Notes: a model not told the origin generated them from the letters alone. 64,000 bases of DNA from Dallia pectoralis (GCA_029465975.1 CM055761.1:1606990-1670989); one strand, 5' to 3'; positions 26,255-40,313 are shown, counted from the first letter of the stretch. A program made the numbers and translations.

Positions 26255-26664
26255 AGGAGGTATGATGAGGAGAGGGAGAGAGTGTGGGGGGAGGCAAGAG
26301 GGAGGAGGGAGAGAGCAGGAGGGAGGAGGGAGAGAGCAGGAGGGAGGAGGGAGAGGATGGGAGGGAGAGAGCAGGAGGGAGGAGGGAGAGAGCAGGAGGG
26401 AGGAGGGAGAGGACGGGAGGGAGGAGGGAGAGGACAGGAGGGAGGAGGGAGGGCAGGAGGGAGGAGGGAGACAGCAGGAGGGAGGAGGGAGACAGCAGGA
26501 GGGAGGAGGGAGACAGCAGGAGGGAGGAGGGAGAGAGCAGGAGGGAGGAGGGAGAGAGCAGGAGGGAGGAGGGAGAGAGCAGGAGGGAGGAGGGAGAAAG
26601 CAGGAGGGAGGAGGGAGAGAGCAGGAGGGAGGAGGGAGAGAGCAGGAGGGAGGAGGGAGAGAAC
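26255..26664. repeat. purine-only 21-bp minisatellite
   Basis: Units of GAGAGAGCAGGAGGGAGGAG, about 19 copies, almost all A/G on the plus strand. Long overlapping frames on both strands (Arg/Glu/Gly or Leu/Pro/Ser) are artefacts. Confidence 0.95.
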
Positions 26665-26699
26665 ATGGATAACGTTGGACTGAATCAACTACACCGCTG

Positions 26700-27123
26700 G
26701 GTGTTACAGTTATGAGTGTTACAGTTATGGGTGTTACTGATATGGGTGTTACTGATATGGGTGTTACTGATATGGGTGTTACTGATATGGGTGTTACTGA
26801 TATGGGTGTTACTGATATGGGTGTTACTGATATGGGTGTTACTGATATGGGTGTTACTGATATGGGTGTTACTGATATGGGTGTTACAGTTATGGGTGTT
26901 ACTGATATGGGTGTTACTGATATGGGTGTTACTGATATGGGTGTTACTGATATGGGTGTTACTGATATGGGTGTTACAGTCATGGGTGTTACTGATATGG
27001 GTGTTACTGATATGGGTGTTACTGATATGGGTGTTACAGTCATGGGTGTTACTGATATGGGTGTTACTGATATGGGTGTTACTGATATGGGTGTTACAGT
27101 TATGGGTGTTACTGATATGGGTG
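26700..27123. repeat. 15-bp minisatellite, about 28 copies
   Basis: Unit GTTACTGATATGGGT, with the variants TTACAGTTATGGGTG and TTACAGTCATGGGTG spaced along the array. The 15-bp period keeps all frames open (for example 26712-27161), which is not evidence of coding. Confidence 0.96.
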
Positions 27124-27495
27124 CAGGCCTGAATTGTAAACGTCAAAAACAGGCAACCTAAAAAAGGACACTGACAATGAAAGAGAGAATATGATATGGT
27201 AGGTCAGGTAAAGCCTTGATCTTGAAGTTGGCTTTACAGAAAAAGAGGTTCCAGTTGGAAATTCCACATTTGGGTGTGTAGTTTGAACACACACACGCGC
27301 CGACACGGTCCTCAGCGTTCCATTTGTCCAGTAAAAAAGCCCGGGCTAGGTACCTTTTAGTAATCAAAGTCTGCATGGTAACAGCGAGGTTTAGGCAGTC
27401 TATAGCAGCAGAAGGAGGACAGCATGTAATGTGAACCAAAGCAGGCAATCTTGTTGGAATACCAGACGGGAGGAAGTCAGTCAACACTACCTTAA

Positions 27496-27735
<240 letters not shown>

Positions 27736-27952
27736 AGGTCTGCATCCTCGTACGCACACATGCAAAGACAGACATACCAAAACACGCACACTCACACCCA
27801 CAAACACGTATAGGAACTAGTTGTCTGCGTTGCCAGTAAATGCAGAATGACATTACCTGTTTGTTTTTTCTGCAGTGCTGCATAACAGGGAGAGAAGAAG
27901 TAGCCGAGAGAAACGAGCTGCCGCTCTGCTACTATCACAGTACAGTCCGGCT

Positions 27953-27989
<37 letters not shown>

Positions 27990-30900
27990 CGCTCCTTCAC
28001 ACACGTAGGAAGTGGGTGAGCCACAAGCTCCACAGAAACACACACACACATCTCTCATCTGCTCTGATCACTGGCTCCCCTCATAACACGCAGACAGGGT
28101 GAGTAAATAAAAGAGGGAAAACAGGGCGTTAAAGGAGAGATAGAAAAAAGATGGAAACGGAGATCGAGGAGAATGATAGAGAAGAACGAAGCGGGTGAGT
28201 CAGCGAGACGAGGAGGAGAGACGGGATTCCTCACCTACCATGTAGCCTGCTCCTATCTGCTCTTCCTCCTCTTCTCTGGCGTCTGCACTCGCCTCGTCTC
28301 TCCCTCACTTTTCCCCACCTCCCTACCTCGTAACTTCACCCCAACACCGAACCTGACGGGGAGGGAAAGGAAGGTGGTGTCTGGTTGTGGCGGAAAAAGA
28401 AAAGGAGAAGACAGAAGAGGGGAGATGGTGAGGCGACAGCTCCGTGTGTGTTGGCCCCGCGATTGATTAACCCTCTGCAAGCTGTAAGCAATGGGCTGGC
28501 CCAGAAAAATAAGACTAACAAAATAAAATAACACCCAGCAACAGAGTGTGTGTGTGTGTGTGTGTTAACTGCTGCCCTGCAACGGGCGTTCAGCTCCTAA
28601 TCTCTTGGCACTGTGACCTGACCTTTCCCTGGAGGCTGTACACCCTGTCTCCAGAGGGACAGCCCAAGAAAACACTTAACAGTTTCCCTGTCCGCCGGGT
28701 CTGGGGAAATACATCGAACCTAGCGCCGCAATTAGTGAGTTCTCCCTCAAATCGTTACGGTCGGGAGCGAACGTTTAACGGGCATCCGTTGAGCAGCCAT
28801 ATCGCACACAAACTAAGAGTCGGTAAACAGTCCAATCTCTTATCTGCACCGTGCATACACGCATACTGAGAGAGGCTTAGGAAACGGCTGTTAGTGGAGG
28901 AGCACACATGTATACACACACACACACACACACACAGTGTTTTTGTTACCAATACATCGGGCATTAATGGGGGAATCAGACTATTTTATTTTAATAACCA
29001 GATGTCTTTATTACAACATAAACAATTGGGAGTCGTTTATTCAGTGGCTTGACTCTTTTCGATTCCATCTCACTGTTTATGTAAACCTTAAGGAATTCCC
29101 ATCTCCTCTCCCGAGTCATCTCGCACCTCTCCGTTCTGATTCTTTGACATGACCGCGGTTCACCTGATCACAGAAGTGAGCCGTCATTTATCCACGTCCA
29201 TAAATCTGCCACCTGGGTGGGTCAGATCTAAAGGCCAAGGCTATATGTCACATACAGGCAGAGCAAAAAAATAAACTCTATTTGAAACCTCCTAGAGCAT
29301 GAATTAAAACAGACCACCTCCTTTTCCACTCCACTCGGAGTAAACATCATGGGGGTCGTTTTCCTCTCCTGATTAAAACCCAACCCCGCCCTACATAACA
29401 CTACTGCCAACTCTCTTTCACACACACACACACACACACACACCCCTCAGATGAGTGAACACACACGCCAGCTTATAAACTAGCTCATCACCTGCTGCTC
29501 ACTGCATTGGACTGTACACCCATACACACACACACACACGCGCGCGCACACACACGCACACACGCACACACACAGCCTACCGTTACAACTGTAAATGATT
29601 GGCTGAAGTCCTGGATCTGGGTATAGCTACACATTTGCTTCCTCTCAGTACCTCCGCTGTAACTGGAATTGATCTTTTGAGAACAGCCAGAGACAGACCC
29701 GCACCACACATTTTCTCGTCGGTTCCCTTTGGGAGAATGTCGGGGTGAAATGCGTCAGAAAATTGTTCATAAAATGGGTCGGACAAAATGAGTCTCTGTA
29801 CAGCCATTTCAAGCAAAGGTATTAACACATTCATATCTCAGCTCGACTGTACCCATGGAATAAAGACACAGACACGGACACAGACACAATGACAGACACA
29901 GACACGGACACAGACACAGACACAATGACCGACACAGACACAGACACAGACACGGACACAGACACAGTGTAGCATTGCATTATGGCTAACACATGAAAAA
30001 CGCTTATTCATCACACAGGCTGGCAAGCTGTTGTTGGGATTCCAGGTGTCAATATCACTGTATATTAATGAGACTCTCTACAACAAAAACAACACAGAAA
30101 TCTGTTGCAAATCAGATGAAACGCTAGCTAGATAAATAGAACCACAATGATATTTTGACCAGAGATAAATGTATGGCCAGAAGTGTCAATGCAATAGCAT
30201 GTCTGCCTTAAAACAGCTACATGTAGCATACAGCCGTGTTTGGGCAAAGGTTAGGCTATTTTTAGAAAACACTGGCAAAAACATGTCATTCATGATCTAC
30301 TCGTCCTACTGGATGTAGACGTAGAGGGACTGGCTTTACCTGAACATACCTAAAACCGTACAATATGTAGCTACATACTGTGACCACACAATATACACTA
30401 TGTAGCTGTTACCTCAAACCTTACACTATGTAGCTACATACTGTTACCTCAAACCTTATACTGCGTAGCTACATACTGTTACCTCACCATTTCACTGCAA
30501 TGAAACCAAGAATTAGTTCCCAAAGTGAGAATGAGTTCCCTTGGACGTCACACGACACGCTAAACCAAATGCTACCGGCTATGTGAAATCCAAGTGCACG
30601 CTTACAATGCGTGCTTGACTGTTCCAGCGTGCCTAGCATGTTGTAAAACATTCGCTCCTGCGAGCTAAAACACTTCACCATATATAGACAATCCTGCAGA
30701 TGATTTTATCAGGTTGAGCTGGTGAGGCGTATGGAATGCTGCTTTTCTTTATGTTCCATCCTTAAGTGTTTTCTAACCCATTCATATCAGACGCATATAG
30801 TACAAGCAAACGCTGATGATGTGTTATTTCAGAGTTTGGATTCTTCGCTTGTATTTCACAACGTGGAAAATAGTAAAAATAAAAAATACCCTTAAATGAG

Positions 30901-31175
30901 TGAGTGTAACCAAGCTTTTGACTGGTACTGAACATATGAGAACATTAACCTAGAATCTTGAATTAAACCAGGTATACTCAACATAAACATAACGTCAGAT
31001 CATCTTTTACACAAAACATATTTTAGATTTCATTATTTCCGGAGGAACAGCCAGGTCTAGAGTGCTGTTCTGACAGAGGAGACAAACTGGATAAGAGATA
31101 ATCGGGTAAAATGTAAAGTAAGTACAATATAACAAGTCAAGTACATCTCAGAACAACCGTGTTTATCTGTGTGTT

Positions 31176-31212
<37 letters not shown>

Positions 31213-31354
31213 GAGAGTGAGTGTGAGTGTGACTGGACTAGCCAGGCCCTGTCTGGACAGACATCCTGAGCACAGTGTTAGGAGCTGATAAGACCAGCAA
31301 AGGAAAAGGACTGTTTACCTTCCAATGAATGCTTTTGAGGAGCTCTGCTCCAGA
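27736..31354. other. no gene recognised
   Basis: Unique non-coding DNA with scattered short CA runs (27955-27985, 28915-28938, 29518-29575), an interrupted ACAGACACGG repeat at 29865-29970, a loose repeat with TATGTAGCTACATACTGTTA at 30360-30485 and a TG run at 31170-31210. A donor-like site (minus strand, near 28236) has no convincing exon attached. Confidence 0.5.
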
Positions 31355-33151
31355 GACACACAGTCATGTGAAACCACTATACTATACCACAGTCATATGA
31401 AACCACTATACTATAGGAGGGACACAGTCATATGGAAACACTATACTATAGGAGGGACACAGTCATATGGAAACACTATACTATAGGAGGGACACAGTCA
31501 TATGTAAACACTATACTATAGGAGGGACACAGTCATATGGAAACACTATACTATAGGAGGGACACAGTCATATGTAAACACTATACTATAGGAGGGACAC
31601 AGTCATATGAAACCACTATACTATAGGAGGGACACAGTCATATGTAAACACTATACTATAGGAGGGACACAGTCATATGGAAACACTATACTATAGGAGG
31701 GACAAAGTCATATGTAAACACTATACTATAGGAGGGACACAGTCATATGGAAACACTATACTATAGGAGGGACACAGTCATATGGAAACACTATACTATA
31801 GGAGGGACACAGTCATATGTAAACACTATACTATAGGAGGAACACAGTCATATGGAAACACTATACTATAGGAGGGACACAGTCATATGAGTGTAAACAC
31901 TATACTATGAAAGTCATATGTAAACACTATACTATAGGAGGGACACAGTCATATGGAAACACTATACTATAGGAGGGACACAGTCATATGTAAACACTAT
32001 ACTATAGGAGGGACACAGTCATATGGAAACACTATACTATAGGAGGGACACAGTCATATGTAAACACTATACTATAGGAGGGACACAGTCATATGTAAAC
32101 ACTATACTATAGGAGGGACACAGAAACCACTATACTATCATATGTAAACACTATACTATAGGAGGGACACAGTCAAATGGAAACACTATACTATAGGAGG
32201 GACAAAGTCATATGTAAACACTATACTATAGGAGGGACACAGTCATATGGAAACACTATAGTAAACACTATACTATAGGAGGAACACAGTCATATGGAAA
32301 CACTATACTATAGGAGGGACACAGTCATATGTAAACACTATACTATAGGAGGGACACAGTCATATGGAAACACTATACTATAGGAGGGACACAGTCATAT
32401 GTAAACACTATACTATAGGAGGGACACAGTCATATGAAACCACTATACTATAGGAGGGACACAGTCATATGTAAACACTATACTATAGGAGGGACACAGT
32501 CATATGGAAACACTATACTATAGGAGGGACACAGTCATATGTAAACACTATACTATAGGAGGGACACAGTCATATGGAAACACTATACTATAGGAGGGAC
32601 ACAGTCATATGGAAACACTATACTATAGGAGGGACACAGTCATATGTAAACACTATACTATAGGAGGAACACAGTCATATGGAAACACTATACTATAGGA
32701 GGGACACAGTCATATGTAAACACTATACTATAGGAGGGACACAGTCATATGGAAACACTATACTATAGGAGGGACACAGTCATATGGAAACACTATACTA
32801 TAGGAGGGACACAGTCATATGAAACACTATACTATAGGAGGGACACAGTCATATGTAAACACTATACTATAGGAGGGACACAGTCATATGTAAACACTAT
32901 ACTATAGGAGGGACACAGTCATATGGAAACACTATACTATAGGACTGTGTCCCTCCTATAGTATAGTGGGACACAGTCATATGGAAACACTATACTATAG
33001 GAGGGACACAGTCATATGGAAACACTATACTATAGGAGGGACACAGTCATATGAAACCACTATACTATAGGAGGGACACAGTCATATGAAACCACTATAC
33101 TATAGGAGGGACACAGTCATATGGAAACACTATACTATAGGAGGGACACAG
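31355..33151. repeat. 35-bp minisatellite, about 50 copies
   Basis: Units of AGTCATATGGAAACACTATA followed by CTATAGGAGGGACAC, with G/T variants after ATATG. It spans 1.8 kb and includes a few truncated units (near 31895, 32110 and 32255) and one inverted copy at 32945-32968. Confidence 0.97.
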
Positions 33152-33215
33152 CCATAGATGGGGTCACACAGGTGGGGTCACACAGGTGGGGTCACACAGG
33201 TGGGGTCACAGAAGG
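33152..33215. repeat. 14-bp tandem repeat
   Basis: Four copies of GGGGTCACACAGGT, directly next to the 35-bp array. Confidence 0.9.
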
Positions 33216-34985
33216 AAGATCACAAAAGGTCACAAAGGTCAGAGAGGAGCAGCCAGTGGGACTGAATAGACAGCCTAATTCTCCTGCTGAATTGTAACAA
33301 AACAATTTTGACAGAAAACAGAGAGAGCAGGAATAATTATTTCACCTCACTGTCCTTTTCTGTTCCCTTTTTATCTTATTTCCTGCTTTCATTCAGTACT
33401 CTTTGTCTTTCCATGCTTACACATCCCCTCATCTCTTAATGCGTCTCGTACACACTGAATGTAGGTCTGGCTATTTTCAATTATTGGACATTCTCGCTTT
33501 GTTTATTTTTGCTCTGGGTTTTTTCTCAAATTTTTCACATTCACACTTCCTGTATTCCTTTATCTGTAGAGGGTATGGGTTAGAGTCAGTAAAGTTTCAC
33601 CAGTTCTTCTTTCCTTGAGGCTACAGGTCAGAGACGGTGCTTCTCTGATTGAAAATTGTGATACTTTGCCTCACAAATATGTGTGAAATAAACATTTGAT
33701 TTTGAATTTGTTGTGGGTTTATATAACCTGAGAATTGTGTGGCTCAAATGTGGTCATACATTTGTCAGGATTTTACAGTGCAGCTCGGTTTCCACCTTCG
33801 ATCAGTTTTTTCAGCCCTGTCTAGGCAGGTGACTGAACTGCCTCTGTGATCACATCATGTCGACGGTAAGAATTCAGAGCAATACAGATGCGGTGTCATC
33901 ATAAAAAAGCTATTTTATCACGTGTAGAATGGGAATTTAATGTCACTAGAAATAGAAATGTTACAAATAGATCGAGGCTGTGCTGATCAGACTGTGTATT
34001 CTACACTGAGATAGAATAGTGCTATAACGTGAAACTTATTCCCGAGTCAGGCATCGTGCTACAGTACAATTCCTGACCAAAGCACTAAATTTGTCTCACT
34101 AAACGACGGACACAATAGAGAGTAAATCTTTAAAACCACACTCCACAAAACAGTACATTTCTACCCCGGTATTCCTAAACTTCTGGCTATTGTCGTGGAC
34201 CAGTGAAAGGAAGTTCCTCTCTCATTTGTGATGCGTTCCCCGTCGAGGGCAATTTGTTGTGTCTGACTGGAAGTTACTGAGGGTCACGACCCTTAAAAAC
34301 GTTTCCCGGGAACCGCTAGAAACATTACCAATGTGTACAGCATAATGAGACAACAATGTTTTATCATTTGGCAGAAATGTGTGCTGGTTGTAAGATTAGT
34401 TTTGTGTAGCAGTACCATATGGTCCACGGTACTATATTGTCTTCCATTGTGAATTATAGGGTTTATTTTAAGAAAACAAAGCTGCCTTTTCTGCCCAAGG
34501 GAAGTCCACGCCTTGTATTTGCATAACGTCTATTTGCTTTATTCTTTTTTTACAAAGACCACAAACTCCCAGTAAATCTTTCTTAAGCACATAGACATTA
34601 AAGAATCCGTTACGTTTAAACTCTCCCACATTGAGAAGGACTCTGGAGATAAGACTAATTGCAGATAACAACCAATATGTCCCGGTAAGTAAATAAGCTG
34701 TTCGTTTCAGGAACGTTTCCGAGAGTTTAGTCTCCACACAAATCCGGTTCCCTCGAAATAGAAAATGCAGTCTGTGATCTGCAACTCCTACACAGTCTGT
34801 CAGATCGACTCTCTTGGTTCATGTAGGGGCAGAGGAATGGTAAAACAGTCAAAGGCGAGAGACGACTACCCCCCGACTCTGTGTAAGTACCAGAGGCTGC
34901 AGGTGAATAAGACCTGTTCTGCGATCAGTCACTGGCTAAAGTTTATAGTGGATGACCTGAAGCCAGAGTCCTGAGTAACAGACTC
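33216..34985. other. no gene recognised
   Basis: AT-rich unique DNA. The minus-strand open frame at 34468-34737 has no recognisable family or splice context. Confidence 0.5.
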
Positions 34986-34991
34986 ACTTAC

Positions 34992-35330
34992 CCAAGCAGA
35001 CTGTCCTGCTCCTCTAACTCCAATTGATTTGCAGACAGGCCCCTGACACACATCCTGTCCACGCCTAGACAGCGTGTTAAATATCGCCCAGCCCGACACG
35101 GGGCACCGCGGGGGGCAGCGTAGCGACACGCCGAGCACGACGGAATATTGGACAGGTATGAGGAATGGGACGTGCGGACCACGGCGGTGACGCCGGGAGA
35201 ACAGAAAACCCAGTCGCCCGTGATTGGTTTGTTTACGAGCGACGTTCTCCGCCCGGGTCACACCGGGAGAAATGCGCTGCCGAACGGGCTTATCGACGCG
35301 AGGAGAGATGGAGTGGACGAGAGAGAGAGA
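34992..35330 (-). promoter_or_regulatory. CpG-rich block, candidate KANK4 promoter and first exon
   Basis: Positions about 35080-35310 are dense in CpG (for example ACCGCGGGG, CGGCGGTGACGCCGGG), unlike the surrounding AT-rich DNA. On the minus strand a strong donor, CTTGG followed by gtaagtgag, lies at 34991, as expected for the end of a non-coding first exon. The KANK4 5'UTR exon at 22149 needs such a partner upstream. The link is inferred only. Confidence 0.4.
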
Positions 35331-35525
35331 TGACTCAATCTATGATGAGGGTTACAGGAGAGATAAACAGGAGAGATAAACTGGAGATATAAACTGGAGT
35401 GAGGAAGAGAGTAAAAGAACAAAGTCATCCAGAATGGGTTGTTATGAGTCAGTATCATATTTACCTGGTTGGGGTTTGGCCTTTGTTTCCACGTTCGACA
35501 GGAACATAATTCGTCTGCAATAGGA

Positions 35526-35812
35526 TGGAAACACTGGAGGTATGTAGAGTACTGAACACTGGAGGTATGTAGAGTACTGAACACTGGAGGTATGTAGAGT
35601 ACTGAACACTGAGGTATGTAGAGTACTGAACACTGGAGGTATGTAGAGTACTGAACACTGGAGGTATGTAGAGTACTGAACACTGGAGGTATGTAGAGTA
35701 CTGAACACTGGAGGTATGTAGAGTACTGAACACTGGAGGTATGTAGAGTACTGAACACTGGAGGTATGTAGAGTACTGAACACTGGAGGTATGTAGAGTA
35801 CAGAACACTGGA
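35526..35812. repeat. 25-bp minisatellite, about 11 copies
   Basis: Units of ACTGGAGGTATGTAGAGTAC plus TGAAC, very homogeneous. It abuts the Tc1 fragment that starts near 35825. Confidence 0.95.
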
Positions 35813-35824
35813 GGGTAAAGGACG

Positions 35825-36055
35825 AGTTATGTGTCTGTGAATTGTGATCTTCAGGTCTCTGCGTAGATATTCAATAGGACTGAAGTCCAGGCCGTCTCTA
35901 GGAAATTGGAGAACATTCACAGACTTGTCCCGAAGCCATATTGTCGTGCTGAAAGACGAATCTTTACCCCAGTCTGAGGTCCAGACTCTCGACTAGCTTT
36001 TTTTCCGGGACCGCATTGTGTTTTGCTGCATCCATCCACCCCTTAATCCTGACCA
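35825..36055 (-). mobile_element. Tc1-like transposon fragment (part 1, interrupted)
   Basis: On the plus strand the sequence reads as the complement of a fish Tc1 transposase gene. Recognisable are GTGATCTTCAGGTCTCTGCG, CACAGACTTGTCCCGAAGCC, CCCCAGTCTGAGGTCCAGA and CCTTAATCCTGACCAGT. It carries deletions and stops. Homology ends at the left edge of the 36.06-37.96 kb array and resumes on the other side. Confidence 0.8.
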
Positions 36056-37957
36056 GTATCTCATCACAGATACAGTATCGTTACACAGAGCACCCAGTAT
36101 CTCATCACAGATACAGTATCTCATCACAGATACAGTATCTCATCACAGATACAGTATCGTTTCACAGAGCACCCAGTATCTCATCACAGATACAGTATCG
36201 TTTCACAGAGCACCCAGTATCTCATCACAGATACAATATCGTTACACAGAGCACCCGGTATCTCATCACAGATACAGTATCTCATCACAGATACAGTATC
36301 TCATCACAGATACAGTATCTCATCACAGATACAGTATCGTTTCACAGAGCACCCAGTATCTCATCACAGATACAGTATCTCATCACAGATACAGTATCTC
36401 ATCACAGATACAGTATCGTTTCACAGAGCACCCAGTATCTCATCACAGATACAGTATCGTTACACAGAGCACCCGGTATCTCATCACAGATACAGTATCT
36501 CATCACAGATACAGTATCTCATCACAGATACAGTATCTCATCACAGATACAGTATCGTTACACAGAGCACCCAGTATCTCATCACAGATACAGTATCTCA
36601 TCACAGATACAGTATCTCATCACAGATACAGTATCGTTTCACAGAGCACCCAGTATCTCATCACAGATACAGTATCGTTTCACAGAGCACCCAGTATCTC
36701 ATCACAGATACAGTATCGTTACACAGAGCACCCGGTATCTCATCACAGATACAGTATCTCATCACAGATACAGTATCTCATCACAGATACAGTATCGTTA
36801 CACAGAGCACCCAGTATCTCATCACAGATACAGTATCTCATCACAGATACAGTATCTCATCACAGATACAGTATCGTTTCACAGAGCACCCAGTATCTCA
36901 TCACAGATACAGTATCGTTACACAGAGCACCCGGTATCTCATCACAGATACAGTATCTCATCACAGATACAGTATCTCATCACAGATACAGTATCGTTAC
37001 ACAGAGCACCCAGTATCTCATCACAGATACAGTATCTCATCACAGATACAGTATCTCATCACAGATACAGTATCGTTTCACAGAGCACCCAGTATCTCAT
37101 CACAGATACAGTATCTCATCACAGATACAGTATCTCATCACAGATACAGTATCGTTACACAGAGCACCCAGTATCTCATCACAGATACAGTATCTCATCA
37201 CAGATACAGTATCGTTTCACAGAGCACCCAGTATCTCATCACAGATACAGTATCGTTACACAGAGCACCCGGTATCTCATCACAGATACAGTATCTCATC
37301 ACAGATACAGTATCTCATCACAGATACAGAATCGTTACACAGAGCACCCAGTATCTCATCACAGATACAGTATCTCATCACAGATACAGTATCGTTTCAC
37401 AGAGCACCCCAGTATCTCATCACAGATACAGTATCGTTACACCCTCCACCCAGTATCTCATCACAGATACAGTATCGTTGCACCCTCCACCCAGTATCTC
37501 ATCACAGATACAGTATCTCATCACAGATACAGTATCGTTGCACCCTCCACCCAGTATCTCATCACAGATACAGTATCGTTGCACCCTCCACCCAGTATCT
37601 CATCACAGATACAGTATCGTTACACCCTCCACCCAGTATCTCATCACAGATACAGTATCGTTACACCCTCCACCCAGTATCTCATCACAGATACAGTATC
37701 GTTACACCCTCCACCCAGTATCTCATCACAGATACAGTATCTCATCACAGATACAGTATCTCATCACAGATACAGTATCGTTTCACAGAGCACCCCAGTA
37801 TCTCATCACAGATACAGTATCGTTACACCCTCCACCCAGTATCTCATCACAGATACAGTATCTCATCACAGATACAGTATCTCATCACAGATACAGTATC
37901 GTTTCACAGAGCACCCCAGTATCTCATCACAGATACAGTATCGTTACACCCTCCACC
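36056..37957. repeat. 1.9-kb minisatellite of 19- and 22-bp units inside a Tc1 element
   Basis: Unit A is CAGTATCTCATCACAGATA (19 bp). Unit B is CAGTATCGTT with A/T changes then CACAGAGCACC, and unit C has CACCCTCCACC instead (both 22 bp). B units end runs of one to four A units; C replaces B in the right third. The 655- and 653-codon plus-strand frames across it are stop-free only because of the repeat. Confidence 0.96.
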
Positions 37958-38045
37958 CTGCGTCACCACATGGATGTAATTAGCCAGATGACCAATAGCA
38001 TCTTGTTTTCGCCAGATGTTTTGCTCAGTATTCAGGAATACTAGC
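37958..38045 (-). mobile_element. Tc1-like transposon fragment (part 2)
   Basis: Plus-strand text such as CACCACATGGATGTAATTAG, then CCAGATGACCAATAGCATC and CGCCAGATGTTTTGCTCAG, aligns with the Tc1 segment that normally follows part 1. The 19/22-bp array therefore sits inside what was one element. Confidence 0.7.
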
Positions 38046-40254
38046 TTTATTTTCTCTGATTTAATTAGTTACATATTTAATCTATGACACCAGGAATTGT
38101 GAATAACGTTAACAGATCTGACTCATTTCATCACCATTTCTATACTAATAGCCTCCGCATTCCCATTGTAAGAAGAGAACGTGTTGAAATGCTATGCTAC
38201 TTTTCGCTGGCCGGCCTTAAAGTGCATCAAACACAGATGCATTTATCTTCATTGCAGCTTATAGCCTGAAGCCAGGAGGTGCTGTTCTTTGGGGAATTAA
38301 TTCCAGGGTAATTTAGTGTTCTTTATTCTACTATCCCGGTTCCCATATCCCACCTCCTCCCTCCTCTAATACCTCAACTCCTCTTCCTTCTCCACTCCTT
38401 CTTACACCTCTCCAACGTTCTCCTCTCCTCTAACACTTCCATCTTTTTGTCCTCTGTCTTCTCACTCCACTCTCACTCTTCTCCTCCGTTCCTCAGTAAT
38501 GAGTTGAACACGTTCTCATTTATGAGCAAAACACTGACGGCAACACAGTTCTTCCCTCTGAGAATCACTGTAGCACTCTCTGTAAAGGCTTTGAAGTTTC
38601 GTTTTCCACGTTCGCTGTTTTTTAATTATAAGACTTTATAAGAATTGCCCTCAGCTAAACTGATTTAAAAGTCACAACATGGTTGGTCTGTGTCAAATCA
38701 CACGTTGTGCTATATTTTATTTCTATTTAACAGTTACTTAACAGCGTCAGTTAATTAGGAACCAATTGTCGTTTATAAAAATGAAAAGGGAAAATAAATT
38801 GTTAACTTAACGAATGTGGATGATCAACTTTTCTGCTCGTGGCAGTAATGTGTCACATCGCTGGTTAATGATGCCATGAGGATTGATGGAATAATAATAT
38901 ATAATAATAATAATATATAATAATAATACATACATCAACATTTCACCAGAACATCTTACTTCACTTATTATATAAACAAAAAATATACACTGGTGATATC
39001 ATATATTGGTCATTTTGCTCCACGAAGCTGACAAACCATAGGACGACCCAAAGCCTACTAGATCCAAACCATTACAGACGAACACTACAGACCAACACTA
39101 CAGACGAACACTACAGACCAACACTACAGACCAACCCTACAGACCAACACTACAGACGAACACTACAGACCAACCCTACAGACCGACACAACATCCACAC
39201 TGTTTATGCATGGTGAGTCTGTTTGAAACATTAAATATGTTTTATCGCGTCGATCTCCTCCGGGGTACGGCCGATGAAACCTGCCGTCATACGTGGGCAC
39301 TCTAAAACGGTTGTCTGTACCATCTGTTCTCACGGTCACCCACATTCTCTATCCCAATACTCACTCAGTCCCTCTGGTGTTACCGTCCAAATCTCACTAG
39401 CCTTCTCCTCCCTAATAGTCAGAGTTGGCTTGTGTTATAACATGGCTCTCCTCCTCCCCCCCCCACTGTCCACCTCCTTCAGACTCCTTTCCTCCCTACA
39501 GAATGGAGGACAGTGTGTCTACTACAGAGAGTTTAGACAGACGCGGAACCAGCCAACATCCTCTGAAACAGACAGATCCTGGCACCAGTTAATATTCCTC
39601 AGCCAAATGGAAAGAGGTATTTTATAGACACACTTCACACTATTATATTTACCACACTTCCCTGAATACACCAGGATAGAACGTTCTATTGGGTTAAGAA
39701 CCAGACTTTACTGAACGCACCAGGATATATAACGGTCCAATGAGTTGAGGAACCACACTTTACTGAACACACCAGGATATAACGTTCTATTGGGTTAAGG
39801 ACCACACTTCCCTGAACACCTGGATTTGGCTCATCAGCGCATTATGTATTCAAATCTACTCCAAATAGATCTCAGATGCATCTTGATTTCTTTGATCATC
39901 CTTGAGACGTCTCTAGAACGTGACCGGAGTACACATGCAAAATCAAGTCTGGTATCACAGTATGCAGGGGAGTCGGAGCAGAACCCAAGCCATGACAACC
40001 ATTTTTGTTTGCAGGCAGTGGGACATTGGGAACTGAAAATCAACGCAAACAGTCAAAAGATTAGGCAGAAAGAAGAGTTGAGATTCCCCTGGAAAGTGCT
40101 GGAATGTCTCCGGGGGCGTTGGTGCGACAATGATGCAGCAGGTGGTGTTGCGTTCACACTACAGGTGTTAATCGGGTGAATTTGGTAGATGTGTTAATCT
40201 ACTGTGCCCACTGTGGTGGTATGGATACCCAGATCTACTGTCTGTTAGCTGCCT
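38046..40254. other. no gene recognised; short repeats
   Basis: Unique DNA with an ATA-rich run at 38888-38935, a repeat of CAACACTACAGACGAACACT at 39077-39185, and three copies of a 60-bp repeat containing CCAGGATATAACGTTCTATT at 39650-39805. Small frames are unsupported. Confidence 0.5.
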
Positions 40255-40282
40255 CCCCTCTCTCTCTCTCCCTCTCTCTCTC

Positions 40283-40313
<31 letters not shown>

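Noticed and set aside
26204..27161. Long frames on both strands (up to 279 codons)
   Set aside because: Artefacts of the 21-bp purine and 15-bp minisatellites.
28173..28534. Possible exon with a donor near 28236 on the minus strand
   Set aside because: No consistent frame, no convincing acceptor and no recognisable product.
34468..34737. 89-codon minus-strand frame
   Set aside because: No family resemblance, no splice context, AT-rich surroundings.
36016..37983. Plus-strand open frames of 655 and 653 codons
   Set aside because: They run in two frames through a stop-free tandem repeat; no initiation context, no domain, and a repeat inside a dead transposon.
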